Source of the DNA: RHKX01 sp041393495
GTDB lineage: Bacteria > Actinomycetota > Thermoleophilia > Solirubrobacterales > 70-9
NCBI GenBank assembly: GCA_041393495.1
Contig: JAWKKA010000015.1
Coordinates: 35,788 to 99,787, forward strand
Direction: 5' to 3'
DNA: 64,000 nt
A program made the position numbers and the translations under genes. Of this stretch, positions 14,729-23,647 are shown piece by piece. The notes beneath the pieces are model-generated. The model made no database searches, was not told where the DNA came from, and was given only the letters and a program-made list of their open reading frames with translations. The stretch's first letter is position 1; every line of letters begins with the position of its first letter.

Positions 14729-16205
14729 CCCGCTCGACCTCGCCCTGCAGCCGGCGGACGAGGCCCGGCTTCTTGCGGACCAGGTTCTTCATCTGGTAGG
14801 GGTCGTGGTTGAGGTCATAGAGGCGCTGGTGGCCACCGTTGCCGTACTGCCAGTAGGTGTAGCCGCTGCGGGTCTTGATCTGCCGCCAGGGTCCCCGCCC
14901 CGGCTTGCTCGATCCCTCGATCCGCTCGAGCAGCAGCGAGCGGCGCTCGTGGTCGCCGAGCAGCGAGTAGCCGTCGTAGACGCGCGGCTCGCGGACCCCG
15001 GCGGCGTCGAGGATCGTCGCCGGGACGTCGACGTTCGCGGTCAGATCGGCGCGGTTGACCCCGGCCCCGAACCCGGGCCCGCGGATCACCAGCGGCACCC
15101 GGACCGAGCGGTCCCACGGGTAGTTCTTGCCGAACAGCGCGTGCTCGCCGTGCAGGAAGCCGTTGTCGGTCTGAAAGATCACGTAGGTGTTGTCGAGCTC
15201 CCCCCGGCGCTCGAGCTGTCTGACGACCGCGGCGACGATCCGGTCCACCGACTGCAGCGACTGAAGCTCCCGGCGCCAGTAGCGGTCGACGAAGGCGGCC
15301 TCGTCCCCGGGCATGTAGTTGGGGCCGCCGGGGAACTGCGCTCCGGGGAACCTGTCGCGATCGCGGGCGGCGGGGGCGGGCGGACACTCGCGACGCTTGC
15401 GATCGCCCTGGCAGGGGGTCCAGTGGGGCGTGAACACCGAGAGGGTCAGCATGAACGGCTTGCCGTCGCGGGCGAGGAAGCGGTGCGTGCGCGCCGCGAA
15501 GAGGTCGTTCTGAAACCTCCCCTTGCGGACGTCGAGGATGCTTCCGTTGTCGCTCAGCCTGTAGGTCCGCATCTTGTCCTTCGGCTGGGTCAGCTCCGCG
15601 AACCAGTCGTCGAACCCGGGCTCGGGCTCGACCCCGAGGTTCGTCCCCGGCGGCACGTTGAGGACCTTGCCGATCCAGCCGGTCCGGTAGCCGGCGCGGT
15701 CGAGCGCGGTGTAGACGGTGTCGTGGAAGTCCATCGCGCCGAACCCACCGCTCGGGGGCTTGTTCGAGAGAACGTGATGATTGTGCGGGTACTGCCCGCT
15801 GAGGAACGTGGCGCGCGAGGGGCAGCAGAGTGGCTGGACGTCGTGGTACTGGGAGAAGGTCGTGCCGTGCCTGCGCAGCAGCCGCCTCAGTCGCGGCATC
15901 TGCTTCATCGAGTCGATCGACTGGTCGTCGGTGAGGATCTGGACGAAGTTCGGCCGCTCGCCGCGGGCCGCCGCGGCGGCGAGGCGCCGCGACTGGCGCA
16001 GCTCCGCGGCGCTGCGTGGCTTCGGGGCCGCGGGGAAGCCGGGGAGGCGGCGCTCGGCCGCCGGCACCGGCATCGGCTCGGGCTTGCCGCCGCTGCCGTT
16101 GGCGCCCGCCCCGGCGGTGGTGTCGGCGCCGGAGCCGTCGGTCCCCCCGCAGGCGCCGAGCGCGACGATGACGGCGAGGGTCACCGCGAAGGCGCAGGCG
16201 AGCAT
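14700..16205 (-). CDS. Lipoprotein sulfatase
   Basis: A 501-residue type I sulfatase that cleaves sulfate esters. The N-terminus MLACAFAVTLAVIVALGACG ends in the lipobox LGAC, so it is probably anchored outside the membrane. NFVQILTDDQS carries metal-binding Asp residues. CCPSRATFLSGQ (CxPSR) holds the cysteine converted to formylglycine, and QTDNGFLHGEHALFGK is the second metal site. ATG 16205 is chosen because the signal peptide begins there. No formylglycine-generating enzyme is seen in the window. It is divergent from the biotin operon, with about 200 bases between them. The natural substrate is unknown. Confidence 0.92.
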   Translation of the reverse strand: MLACAFAVTLAVIVALGACGGTDGSGADTTAGAGANGSGGKPEPMPVPAAERRLPGFPAAPKPRSAAELRQSRRLAAAAARGERPNFVQILTDDQSIDSMKQMPRLRRLLRRHGTTFSQYHDVQPLCCPSRATFLSGQYPHNHHVLSNKPPSGGFGAMDFHDTVYTALDRAGYRTGWIGKVLNVPPGTNLGVEPEPGFDDWFAELTQPKDKMRTYRLSDNGSILDVRKGRFQNDLFAARTHRFLARDGKPFMLTLSVFTPHWTPCQGDRKRRECPPAPAARDRDRFPGAQFPGGPNYMPGDEAAFVDRYWRRELQSLQSVDRIVAAVVRQLERRGELDNTYVIFQTDNGFLHGEHALFGKNYPWDRSVRVPLVIRGPGFGAGVNRADLTANVDVPATILDAAGVREPRVYDGYSLLGDHERRSLLLERIEGSSKPGRGPWRQIKTRSGYTYWQYGNGGHQRLYDLNHDPYQMKNLVRKKPGLVRRLQGEVERVKDCAGDCP

Positions 16206-16409
16206 GGCCCGTCGGGGGCGGCGTTCCCCCCGCTGCCGGGGGTCGGCGCTGTCGTTCGCGGCGGCCAAGGTCGTTCGCCCGGCCTGCGCTGTCCCGATCG
16301 CAGCTCCGGTCGGACCAAGATAGCGAAGGCCCACCTCCGCGACCGCGTTCGGAGCCGGGCGGACGCCGCCCGCGCAAAGCCGTCCGCGGCGCCTGAGAGC
16401 ATCGCGCCC

Positions 16410-17543
16410 GTGCCACCGCTGATCAGCTTCGAGGAGGCCCTCGCCCTCGGCGAGCTCACCGGCCACGACGAGATCGGCGCGCTCGTCGAGCGGGCCTGGG
16501 AGGTCCGCACCGAGCGCTTCGGCCCGTCCACCGACATGTGCTCGCTCGTCAACGCGAAATCGGGCGGATGCGCGGAGGATTGCGGGTTCTGCGCCCAGTC
16601 CCGCTATGCCGAGGCGGACACCCCGATGCACCCGATGATGGAGCCCGAGCAGATCCTCGAGCATGCGAAAGCGGCCGAGGCCGCGGGCGCGCACCGCTTC
16701 TGCATGGTCACCCAGGGCCAGGGGCTCTCGAAGCGCGACTTCGCGAAGGTCCTCGAGGGCGCCCGGCTCGTCGCCGAGCACACCAACCTGAAGCGTTGCG
16801 CGTCGATCGGCCACCTCTCCGCCGACCGCGCCCGCCGGCTCGCCGACGCCGGGGTCCAGCGCATCCACCACAACGTCGAGACGGCCCGCTCCTACTACGA
16901 CGAGGTCACGACCACGGTCCGCTACGAGGGCCGGATCCGGACGATCGAGGCGGTTCGCGACGCCGGCATGGAGACCTGCGTCGGCGGCATCCTCAACCTC
17001 GGCGAATCGCCGCGTCAGCGGGTCGAGATGGCTTTCGAGCTGGCCACGATCGATCCGACGTCGGTGCCGATCAACCTGCTCAACCCACGCACCGGCACCA
17101 AGTTCGGCGACCGGCCGCTGATGGACCCGTGGGAGGTCGTCAAGTGGATCGCGATCTTCCGGCTGATCCTCCCCGACGCGCTGTTCCGGATCTGCGGCGG
17201 TCGGGTCGAGAACCTCCGCGAGCTGCAGCCGCTGGCCGTCAAGGCCGGCCTCAACGGGGTGATGATGGGCAACTTCCTGACGACGCTCGGCGCCGAGCCG
17301 GCCGCCGACCGCGAGATGTTCACCGAGCTCGGCCTCGACGTCGCCCGCCAGCCCGACAACGGCTCCAACCCGCGGCCCGACAACCGCAGCGGCCGGCTCG
17401 AGGGCTCGACGCCACAGACGCCGATCGACGATCTGATCGATCGCCGGGAGGAGGCCGGGCTCTGGGATCCTTCGACGCAGCTACGGACCGTCAAGAGGCG
17501 CGGCAAGGCCCCCGCCTACCCCTCCCCCGAACGCGCGGCGTGA
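16410..17543 (+). CDS. bioB: Biotin synthase
   Basis: A 377-residue radical-SAM enzyme that inserts sulfur into dethiobiotin, the last step of biotin synthesis. The radical-SAM cluster motif is GGCAEDCGFCAQS (CxxxCxxC). Further signatures are HNVETARSYY, GGILNLGESPRQRVEMAF, NLLNPRTGTKF and GGRVENLRELQPLA, with the Cys and Arg ligands of the second cluster in place. The start is GTG 16410. The stop overlaps the bioF start in a GTGA, so translation is coupled. It is the first gene of the operon bioB-bioF-bioD-bioA; the C-terminus has about 40 extra low-complexity residues. Confidence 0.97.
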   Translation: MPPLISFEEALALGELTGHDEIGALVERAWEVRTERFGPSTDMCSLVNAKSGGCAEDCGFCAQSRYAEADTPMHPMMEPEQILEHAKAAEAAGAHRFCMVTQGQGLSKRDFAKVLEGARLVAEHTNLKRCASIGHLSADRARRLADAGVQRIHHNVETARSYYDEVTTTVRYEGRIRTIEAVRDAGMETCVGGILNLGESPRQRVEMAFELATIDPTSVPINLLNPRTGTKFGDRPLMDPWEVVKWIAIFRLILPDALFRICGGRVENLRELQPLAVKAGLNGVMMGNFLTTLGAEPAADREMFTELGLDVARQPDNGSNPRPDNRSGRLEGSTPQTPIDDLIDRREEAGLWDPSTQLRTVKRRGKAPAYPSPERAA

Positions 17544-18883
17544 GCGCCGGCCGGGAAGGCAGCGGAGCCGCCCCCTCCCCCCGTGCCGCGACCGTCGCCG
17601 AGCGTCTCGAGGCGATCAGGGAGGAGGGGCTGTTCCGGTGGATGCGGACGGTCGGCACCGCGCAGGGGCCGCGGGTCGAGGTCGATGGCCGCGACGTGCT
17701 GCTGCTCTGCTCGAACGACTACCTGAACCTCGCATCCCACCCCGAGGTGGAGGCGGCCGCGGTCGCGGCGATCGAACGCTGGGGGACCGGCGCCGGGGCC
17801 TCGCGGCTGGTCTCCGGCAACATGGAGCCGCACGACGAGCTCGAGCGCCGCCTCGCCTCGTTTCACGGCACCGACACCGCGCTGCTGTTCGGCTCCGGAT
17901 ACCTCGCCAACACCGGCGTCATCGCCGCGCTCGCCCGCCGCGGCGACGTCGTCTTCTCGGATGAGCTCAACCACGCGAGCATCATCGACGGCTGCCGGCT
18001 GGCCGGCGCCGAGACCTTCGTCTACCGCCACCGCGACCTCGAGCACCTCGCCTGGGCGCTCGGTCGGCTTCCCGGCCACTCGGCTCTGATCGTCACCGAC
18101 GGCCTGTTCTCGATGGACGGCGACGTCGCTCAGCTCACCTGGCTGCGCGAGCTCGCGAGCCGCCACGGGGCGATGCTGATGGTCGACGACGCCCACGCCG
18201 TCGGCGCCCTCGGCCCCGGTGGCCGCGGCTCGGTCGCCGAGGCCGGGCTGGCCGGCGAGGTCGACGTCCTCGTCGGCACGCTCGGCAAGGCGCTCGGCAG
18301 CTACGGCGCTTACGCCTGCGTCTCCCGCGAGGTCCGCGACCTGCTCGTCAACACCGCCCGGCCGTTGATCTTCTCCACCGCGCTGCCGCCCGCGGTCGTG
18401 GCGGCGGCCGATGCCGCCCTCGGCGTCGTCGAGTCGGACCCGGCGCGGATCGGCCGCCTGCGCTCGAACGCGGCTACCCTCCGCGCCGCCCTCGCCGCCC
18501 ATGGCCTCGAGCCACAGGGCGCCGGCGCCCAGATCGTGCCGGTCGCGGTCGGCGATCGCGATCGCGCCGTCGCGATCTGCCGTCGCGCCCTCGACGCCGG
18601 CGTCTACGCGCAGGCGATCCGGCCACCGACCGTCCCCGAGGGCACCTCGCGGCTGCGGTTGACCGTTCTCGCCGATCATGACCCGGCCGAGCTCGTCGAG
18701 GCGGCCGCGATCCTCGCCGGCGCGTTCCGCGCGGTCTCGGCCGCGGGCGACTGGTCGATCGACCTGCCCGACCCCGAGCCGGGCGAGCTCCGCGTCGAGC
18801 GGCACGGGTGGCGCGCCGCCGAGGCGTCCGACGGGCCGGCCGGCGACGGTCACGCCGCGGCGCCGGCGGCGCCGGCCGGCTGA
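17540..18883 (+). CDS. bioF: 8-amino-7-oxononanoate synthase
   Basis: A 447-residue PLP enzyme that joins pimeloyl-ACP/CoA with alanine to give 8-amino-7-oxononanoate. Visible signatures are CSNDYLNLASHPEV, LFGSGYLANTGVI, DELNHASIIDG, VTDGLFSMDGD, VDDAHAVGALGP and GTLGKALGSYGAY, where the Lys binds PLP. It is longer than usual (about 390) because of a C-terminal tail of some 45 residues rich in Ala, Gly and Pro after residue 400. GTG 17540 overlaps the bioB stop by four bases. It is the second step-enzyme of the biotin operon. Confidence 0.95.
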   Translation: MSAGREGSGAAPSPRAATVAERLEAIREEGLFRWMRTVGTAQGPRVEVDGRDVLLLCSNDYLNLASHPEVEAAAVAAIERWGTGAGASRLVSGNMEPHDELERRLASFHGTDTALLFGSGYLANTGVIAALARRGDVVFSDELNHASIIDGCRLAGAETFVYRHRDLEHLAWALGRLPGHSALIVTDGLFSMDGDVAQLTWLRELASRHGAMLMVDDAHAVGALGPGGRGSVAEAGLAGEVDVLVGTLGKALGSYGAYACVSREVRDLLVNTARPLIFSTALPPAVVAAADAALGVVESDPARIGRLRSNAATLRAALAAHGLEPQGAGAQIVPVAVGDRDRAVAICRRALDAGVYAQAIRPPTVPEGTSRLRLTVLADHDPAELVEAAAILAGAFRAVSAAGDWSIDLPDPEPGELRVERHGWRAAEASDGPAGDGHAAAPAAPAG

Positions 18884-18893
18884 GGCGGGGCCC

Positions 18894-19550
18894 GTGGCCG
18901 CCGCCGGCCTCTTCGTCACCGGCACCGGGACGGAGGTGGGCAAGTCGGTCGTGGCCGCCGTGATCGCCGCCGAGGCGGCGGCTGTCGGGCTCGACGTCGC
19001 GGTCTTCAAGCCAGCGGTCTCCGGGCTCGAGGAGGATGGCGAGGCCGACCACGAGCTGCTCGCCCGGGCGTCCGGGACCTCCCAGTCGGCGGACGAGATC
19101 GCCCCCTACCGCTACGGCCCGCCCGTCTCGCCCCACCTGGCTGCGGAGCTTGCCGGCGAGGAGATCGACGTCGCGCTGCTGGAACGCGCCGCCGACGCGG
19201 CCGCCGCCGGTGCCGACGCGATCGTCTGCGAGGGCGTCGGCGGCCTGATGGTGCCGCTCACGCCCGACTACCTCGTCCGCAACCTCGCGGTCGGGCTCGG
19301 GCATCCGCTCGTCGTCGTCGCCGATGCCGGGCTGGGGACGATCAACCACACGCTGCTGACCATCGAGGCCGCCTGGACGGCTGAGCTCGAGGTCCGCGCC
19401 GTCGTCCTCAACCGCTGGCCCGCGAAGCCCGGCCGCCTCGAGGAGTCGAACCGCGAGACGATCGCCGCGCTGACCGGCGTCGCGGTCCTGACGCTCGCCG
19501 GGATCGACCTGGCGCGACCCGCGGGCTGGCCGCGGCTCGGCCTGCTCTGA
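18894..19550 (+). CDS. bioD: Dethiobiotin synthetase
   Basis: A 218-residue P-loop ATPase that closes the ureido ring of dethiobiotin using CO2 and ATP. It opens with GLFVTGTGTEVGKSVV, the BioD-type P-loop, then FKPAVSGLEEDGEADHELL and CEGVGGLMVPLTPDYLV, both family motifs. GLGTINHTLLT carries the Thr that contacts nucleotide. The start is GTG 18894, ten bases after the bioF stop. It completes, with bioB, bioF and bioA, the late biotin pathway in one operon. The genes for pimelate supply (bioC/bioH or bioW/bioI) are not visible. Confidence 0.95.
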   Translation: MAAAGLFVTGTGTEVGKSVVAAVIAAEAAAVGLDVAVFKPAVSGLEEDGEADHELLARASGTSQSADEIAPYRYGPPVSPHLAAELAGEEIDVALLERAADAAAAGADAIVCEGVGGLMVPLTPDYLVRNLAVGLGHPLVVVADAGLGTINHTLLTIEAAWTAELEVRAVVLNRWPAKPGRLEESNRETIAALTGVAVLTLAGIDLARPAGWPRLGLL

Positions 19551-19622
19551 GCGCCGCCGGCCTCAGGCTGCGCGGTCGTGGCGCCGGGCTTCCGACCGGC
19601 GCCGGGCCTAGCTTTGCGGGAG

Positions 19623-20981
19623 ATGAACGATCGGATCGCGGCGCTCGATCACCGCCACCTCTGGCATCCGTTCACCCAGCAGCGCGGCTGGGTGGCGGAG
19701 GAGCCGCTCGTTGTCGAGCGCGGCGAGGGGACCGACCTGATCGCGGCCGACGGGAGCCGCTACATCGACGGCACCTCGTCGCTGTGGTGCAACGTCCACG
19801 GCCACCGGCACCCGACCATCGACGGGGCGATCCGCGACCAGCTCGACCGGGTCGCCCACTCGACGATGCTCGGGCTCACCCACGCTCCCGCGGCCGAGCT
19901 CGCAGCGCGGCTCGTGGCCATCGCCCCGGCCGGGCTCGCCCGCGTCTTCTACTCCGACGCGGGATCGACGGCGACCGAGATCGCGCTGAAGATGGCGTTT
20001 CAGTACTGGCGCCAGCAGGGCGGCCAGCACGCCCGGCGCACCTCGTTCGTCGGCCTCGCCGACGGCTACCACGGCGACACGATCGGGGCGGTCTCGGTCG
20101 GCGGCATCGACCTGTTCCACGGCGCCTACGAGCCGCTGCTGTTCGCGAAGCGGTCGGTTCCGGCGGGCGACGCCGACGCGCTCGACGCCGTCCTCGACCG
20201 CCACGGCGAGGAGGTCGCGGCGGTGATCGTGGAGCCGCTGGTCCAGGGCGCCGGCGGCATCATCGTCCAGCCGCCCGGCTACCTGCGCCGGGTCCGCGAG
20301 CTCTGCGACGCCCACGACGTGCTCCTGATCTGCGACGAGGTCGCGACCGGGTTCGGCCGGACCGGGACGATGTTCGCCTGCGAGCGGGAGGCGGTCGCCC
20401 CCGACCTCCTCTGCCTCGGCAAGGGACTGACCAACGGCTACATGCCGCTCGCGGCGACGCTGACGACCGAGCGTATCTACGAGGGCTTCCTCGGCGAGCC
20501 GGAGGAGCTCCGGACCTTCTTCCACGGCCACACGTTCACCGGCAACCCGCTCGCCTGCGCGGCCGCGATCGCGAGCCTCGAGGTGTTCGAGCGCGAACGG
20601 ACGCTCGACCGGCTGCAGCCGAAGATCGAGCGGTTCGGCGAGCTGCTCGCGAGCGTCGCGGCGATGGACGAGGTCGCCGAGGTCCGCTCCTGCGGCTTCA
20701 TGGCCGGCATCGACCTCGGCGAGCATGACCCGGCGCTCCGCCTCGGCCACCGGGTGACGCTCGAGGCGCGCCGGCGCGGCGCCATGGTCCGGCCGCTCGG
20801 CGACACGATCGTCCTCGTGCCGCCGCTCGCGATCAGCAAGCGCGACCTCGGACGGCTCGTCGCCATCACGGCGGCATCGATCCGCGAGGCGATCGCCGGC
20901 GCCTATCCCTCCGGCGCCACGGAGGAGCTTCGCGTCACCCGGACCGGCCCGCCCCCGCGCACGAGCCGGGCGGCGGCGTGA
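19623..20981 (+). CDS. bioA: Adenosylmethionine-8-amino-7-oxononanoate aminotransferase
   Basis: A 452-residue class III aminotransferase that converts KAPA to DAPA with S-adenosylmethionine as amino donor. It opens with HLWHPFTQQRGW, typical of BioA, followed by GTSSLWCNVHGHRHP, FYSDAGSTATEIALKMAFQY, LADGYHGDTIGAVSVGG, LICDEVATGFGRTGTMFAC and LCLGKGLTNGYMPLAAT with the PLP lysine. ATG 19623 is chosen by similarity; GTG 19578 would add 15 unmatched residues. It is the last gene of the bio operon, 72 bases past bioD. A 25-residue basic tail follows the domain. Confidence 0.95.
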   Translation: MNDRIAALDHRHLWHPFTQQRGWVAEEPLVVERGEGTDLIAADGSRYIDGTSSLWCNVHGHRHPTIDGAIRDQLDRVAHSTMLGLTHAPAAELAARLVAIAPAGLARVFYSDAGSTATEIALKMAFQYWRQQGGQHARRTSFVGLADGYHGDTIGAVSVGGIDLFHGAYEPLLFAKRSVPAGDADALDAVLDRHGEEVAAVIVEPLVQGAGGIIVQPPGYLRRVRELCDAHDVLLICDEVATGFGRTGTMFACEREAVAPDLLCLGKGLTNGYMPLAATLTTERIYEGFLGEPEELRTFFHGHTFTGNPLACAAAIASLEVFERERTLDRLQPKIERFGELLASVAAMDEVAEVRSCGFMAGIDLGEHDPALRLGHRVTLEARRRGAMVRPLGDTIVLVPPLAISKRDLGRLVAITAASIREAIAGAYPSGATEELRVTRTGPPPRTSRAAA

Positions 20982-21038
20982 GGCCCCGACCCGCCGCCGA
21001 TCGGATCACGCGCCGGCCCTGATCTGCCGAAAGCGGTT

Positions 21039-21599
21039 GTGATGGACGGCCCGCCGCGTCGTAGTAGGGGTGTGGAGCAGGTAGTCGCAGCGCCGACACC
21101 GGCGGCAGGCGCCGGGCGCACGCTCGCCTTCGAGGCCCTCTACCGGGGTTGCCGGGACGACGTCTACGCCTACGTCGCCGGCCTGCTGGGCGATCGTCAC
21201 GCGGCCGAGGACGTCACCGCGCTCGCCTTCGAGCGTGCCTACCGGCGCCGCCGGCGGTTCGATCCGCGCCGCGGCAGCGGCCGTGCCTGGGTCTTCAGCA
21301 TCGCCCGCAACGCCGCCCTCGACGAGCTCCGGCGGCGCAAGCGCACCGCGTCGCTGACCGCCGACCCGGAGGACGCGGCGGCATCGCCCCAGGCCGACGA
21401 CGCCGAGGCGGCGGTGCGGCGTGCGGCGCTGCGCGAGGCCCTGCGGCGCCTCGACCTCCGCGAGCGCGAGCTGGTCGCGCTGCGCTTCTTCGCCGGATTG
21501 AGCCACGCCGAGATCGCCACGGTGCTCGGGATCAGCTCCTCGAACGCGGGCACCCGCCTGCACCGGGCCGTCGACAAGCTGAGGAGCGAGATGCGATGA
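21039..21599 (+). CDS. ECF-type RNA polymerase sigma factor
   Basis: A protein of up to 186 residues with the two ECF regions. Region 2 runs through AFEALYRGCRDDVYAYVAGL and RAWVFSIARNAALDELRRRK; region 4 is LDLRERELVALRFFAGLSHAEIATVLGI, a helix-turn-helix reading the -35. The first 30 residues are not conserved, so GTG 21072 or a later start is possible. The stop overlaps the DUF4349 gene in an ATGA, so the two are coupled. The partner has a membrane span and may control the sigma factor, but no zinc-type anti-sigma motif is visible. Confidence 0.88.
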   Translation: MMDGPPRRSRGVEQVVAAPTPAAGAGRTLAFEALYRGCRDDVYAYVAGLLGDRHAAEDVTALAFERAYRRRRRFDPRRGSGRAWVFSIARNAALDELRRRKRTASLTADPEDAAASPQADDAEAAVRRAALREALRRLDLRERELVALRFFAGLSHAEIATVLGISSSNAGTRLHRAVDKLRSEMR

Positions 21600-22696
21600 G
21601 ACCGACGAACGACCCGATCGAGCCTGCCGACGCCGAGCTGGCGACCCTGCTTCGGGCCGAGCGCCCCGAGCCCGATCCGGGCTGGGCCGCGCGGCTGGAC
21701 GAGCGTGCCGCCGCGGGATTCCCCCGCCGCGGCGAGCACGGCCGTGGCAACGGTCGCAGCCATCGCCTGTCGCGGCGGCCCGGCGGTTGGCTGGCGCCGG
21801 CCGGCGCCCTGGCGACGCTGCTGCTCGTGGTCGTCGTCGTCGCGGTCGACAATGCCGGGAGCCCAGGGGGTGGCGGCGACGCGGTCGACGCCGGATCGGC
21901 CGCAACCGCCACGACCGCCGCCCCCGACCAGGCCGCCGAGAAGGGGGCGGGCGCGCTGGAGCAGAGCGGCGAGCTTCGCGCGATCTCGCCGTCGACCCGC
22001 GACAGCGGCAGGATCGCGCCGGGGACCGCGAACCGCAAGGTCGATCGCGATGCCCAGCTCAGCCTCTCGACGCGGCCCGACGAGGTCCGGTCCGTGACCG
22101 ACGAAGTGATCTCGATCACCCGCTCGCTCGACGGCATCGTCGCCTCCTCACAGGTCTCGGAGACGGCGGATGGCGCCTCGGCCTCGCTCGAGCTGACGAT
22201 CCCGACCCGCAACCTCGACGCCGCGCTGGACCGGATGACGGACCTCGCCGACGTCGACTCGCTGAACGAGACCACGGTCGACATCACCAGGCCCGTCGTC
22301 AGCGCCAAGGACCGGCTGCAGGACGCCGAGGCGCGACGGCGCGAGCTGCTGCAGGCGCTCGGCAACGCCGAGACCGAGGCCGAGGCCGCCGCGATCGAGC
22401 GCAGGATCGCCGATGCCCGTCGCGAGATCGCCCGCGCCGAAGCCGCTTACGAGCGCCTCACCCTGAAGGCACGACTCTCCGACCTCGCGGTCAGCGTAAC
22501 GAGCAACCCGGCAGCGAGCGGGCACCGCACGCTCGGCGACTGGGTCGATGACGCCGTCGACGTGCTGCGAACGATGGCCGGCGTGCTGCTCGTCGCCGCC
22601 GCCGTGCTGGTGCCGCTCGCGCTGATCGCGGCGATCGTCGCGCTGGTCGTGGCCCGCGTGCGCGGCCGCCGGCGCGAGCGGGCGCTCGACGGCTGA
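21596..22696 (+). CDS. DUF4349-type membrane protein, probable sigma partner
   Basis: A 366-residue protein with an N-terminal cytoplasmic part of about 65 residues, a transmembrane segment (APAGALATLLLVVVVVAVD), a linker and a central domain. The segment DEVRSVTDEVISITRSLDGI and the following SLELTIPTRNLDAALDRM are typical of DUF4349. A coiled coil of about 60 residues (RLQDAEARRRELLQALGNAE) comes next, then a second membrane span near 330-355. Position directly after a sigma gene with a four-base overlap suggests an anti-sigma or sensor role. That role is inferred, not established for DUF4349. Confidence 0.78.
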   Translation: MRPTNDPIEPADAELATLLRAERPEPDPGWAARLDERAAAGFPRRGEHGRGNGRSHRLSRRPGGWLAPAGALATLLLVVVVVAVDNAGSPGGGGDAVDAGSAATATTAAPDQAAEKGAGALEQSGELRAISPSTRDSGRIAPGTANRKVDRDAQLSLSTRPDEVRSVTDEVISITRSLDGIVASSQVSETADGASASLELTIPTRNLDAALDRMTDLADVDSLNETTVDITRPVVSAKDRLQDAEARRRELLQALGNAETEAEAAAIERRIADARREIARAEAAYERLTLKARLSDLAVSVTSNPAASGHRTLGDWVDDAVDVLRTMAGVLLVAAAVLVPLALIAAIVALVVARVRGRRRERALDG

Positions 22697-22699
22697 TCG

Positions 22700-22882
22700 C
22701 TACTCGTCGAGCGGCTCGAACTCGGCCTTGCGGGCACCGCAGACGGGGCAGAACCAGTCGTCGGGGATGTCCTCGAAGGCGGTGCCGGGCGGGATCCCAC
22801 CGTCCGGGTCGCCCTCCTCGGGGTCGTAGATGTAGCCGCAGGAGCCACAGATCCACTCCTGCTTGATCGCGATCTCGGTCAT
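22700..22882 (-). CDS. Rubredoxin
   Basis: A 60-residue one-iron electron carrier. The two cysteine pairs are ICGSCGYIYDPEEGD and FCPVCGARKAEFE, the standard CxxCG...CPxCG knuckles. The conserved GIPPGTAFEDIPDDWFCP lies between them. Its length is close to other rubredoxins. It stands alone between the DUF4349 gene and a divergent Nudix gene. Likely partners are alkane hydroxylases, rubrerythrin or the superoxide-detoxifying system, but none is adjacent; superoxide dismutase lies about 2.5 kb away. Confidence 0.95.
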   Translation of the reverse strand: MTEIAIKQEWICGSCGYIYDPEEGDPDGGIPPGTAFEDIPDDWFCPVCGARKAEFEPLDE

Positions 22883-22913
22883 GCGCCACTGAGCCTAACG
22901 TAGAGTCCCGGCG

Positions 22914-23549
22914 GTGGACGAGCCCGCAGTCCCGCGTCCCGCGGCCACCGTCATCCTCCTCCGCCGCGGCGGCCGCCACGGACGCGCCGGCCTCGAGGTG
23001 CTGATGCTGAGGCGCGGCGCCGACGCCCGGTTCATGCCCGGCGTCTGGGTCTTCCCCGGCGGTGCCGTCGATCGCCACGACCACGATGTCGCCCGCGAGC
23101 TCGCGATCGAGCTCGAGGCCGAAGAGCTGGCCCACCGGGTCTGCGGAGCGCGCGAGCTCGTCGAGGAGGCGTCGATCTCGATCGCCGCCTCCGCCCTGCA
23201 GCCCTGGTCGCGATGGGTCACGCCCGAGGTCGTCCCGATCCGCTTCGATACCCGCTTCTACGTCGCCCTCGCTCCCGCCCACAGCCGCCCCGAGCCCGAC
23301 CGCAGCGAGGTCGTCGAGGCGCGCTGGATCAGCCCGGCGGCGGCGCTCGACGAGCATGCCGCCGACCGGCTCGAGCTCTCGTTCCCGACCGTCAAGCACC
23401 TCGAGGAGCTCGCGGGCTTCAGCGACGCCGACGCCGTCATCAGCGCGGGCGCCGATCGCCGCGTCGAGGTGGTCACCCCGAAGGTGCGCGGTGATCGCGA
23501 CGACTTCGAGGTCCTGCTCCCGGGCGACCCCGGCTTCGCGGAGGAGTAG
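22914..23549 (+). CDS. Nudix hydrolase (NUDT19-like)
   Basis: A 211-residue Nudix-fold protein. The N-terminus RPAATVILLRRG...EVLMLRRG and VWVFPGGAVDRHDH form the fold entry. The Nudix box is long and divergent: GGAVDRHDHDV followed, after an insertion, by ARELVEEASISI, where the RELVEE core with catalytic Glu pair is kept. This insertion between GG and RE is seen in the NUDT19/RP2p group, some of which cleave CoA derivatives. The substrate is unknown. It starts at GTG 22914, divergent from rubredoxin with 31 bases between. Confidence 0.85.
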   Translation: MDEPAVPRPAATVILLRRGGRHGRAGLEVLMLRRGADARFMPGVWVFPGGAVDRHDHDVARELAIELEAEELAHRVCGARELVEEASISIAASALQPWSRWVTPEVVPIRFDTRFYVALAPAHSRPEPDRSEVVEARWISPAAALDEHAADRLELSFPTVKHLEELAGFSDADAVISAGADRRVEVVTPKVRGDRDDFEVLLPGDPGFAEE

Positions 23550-23647
23550 CCCGCCGGCCCGGTGCGGCGCACGGGGTCCTGGCGGCAGGGGAGAAGACCT
23601 CCGGCCTCTGCGCACGCGGCAGGCGCCCCCAGGCCCGGCGGATTCCT

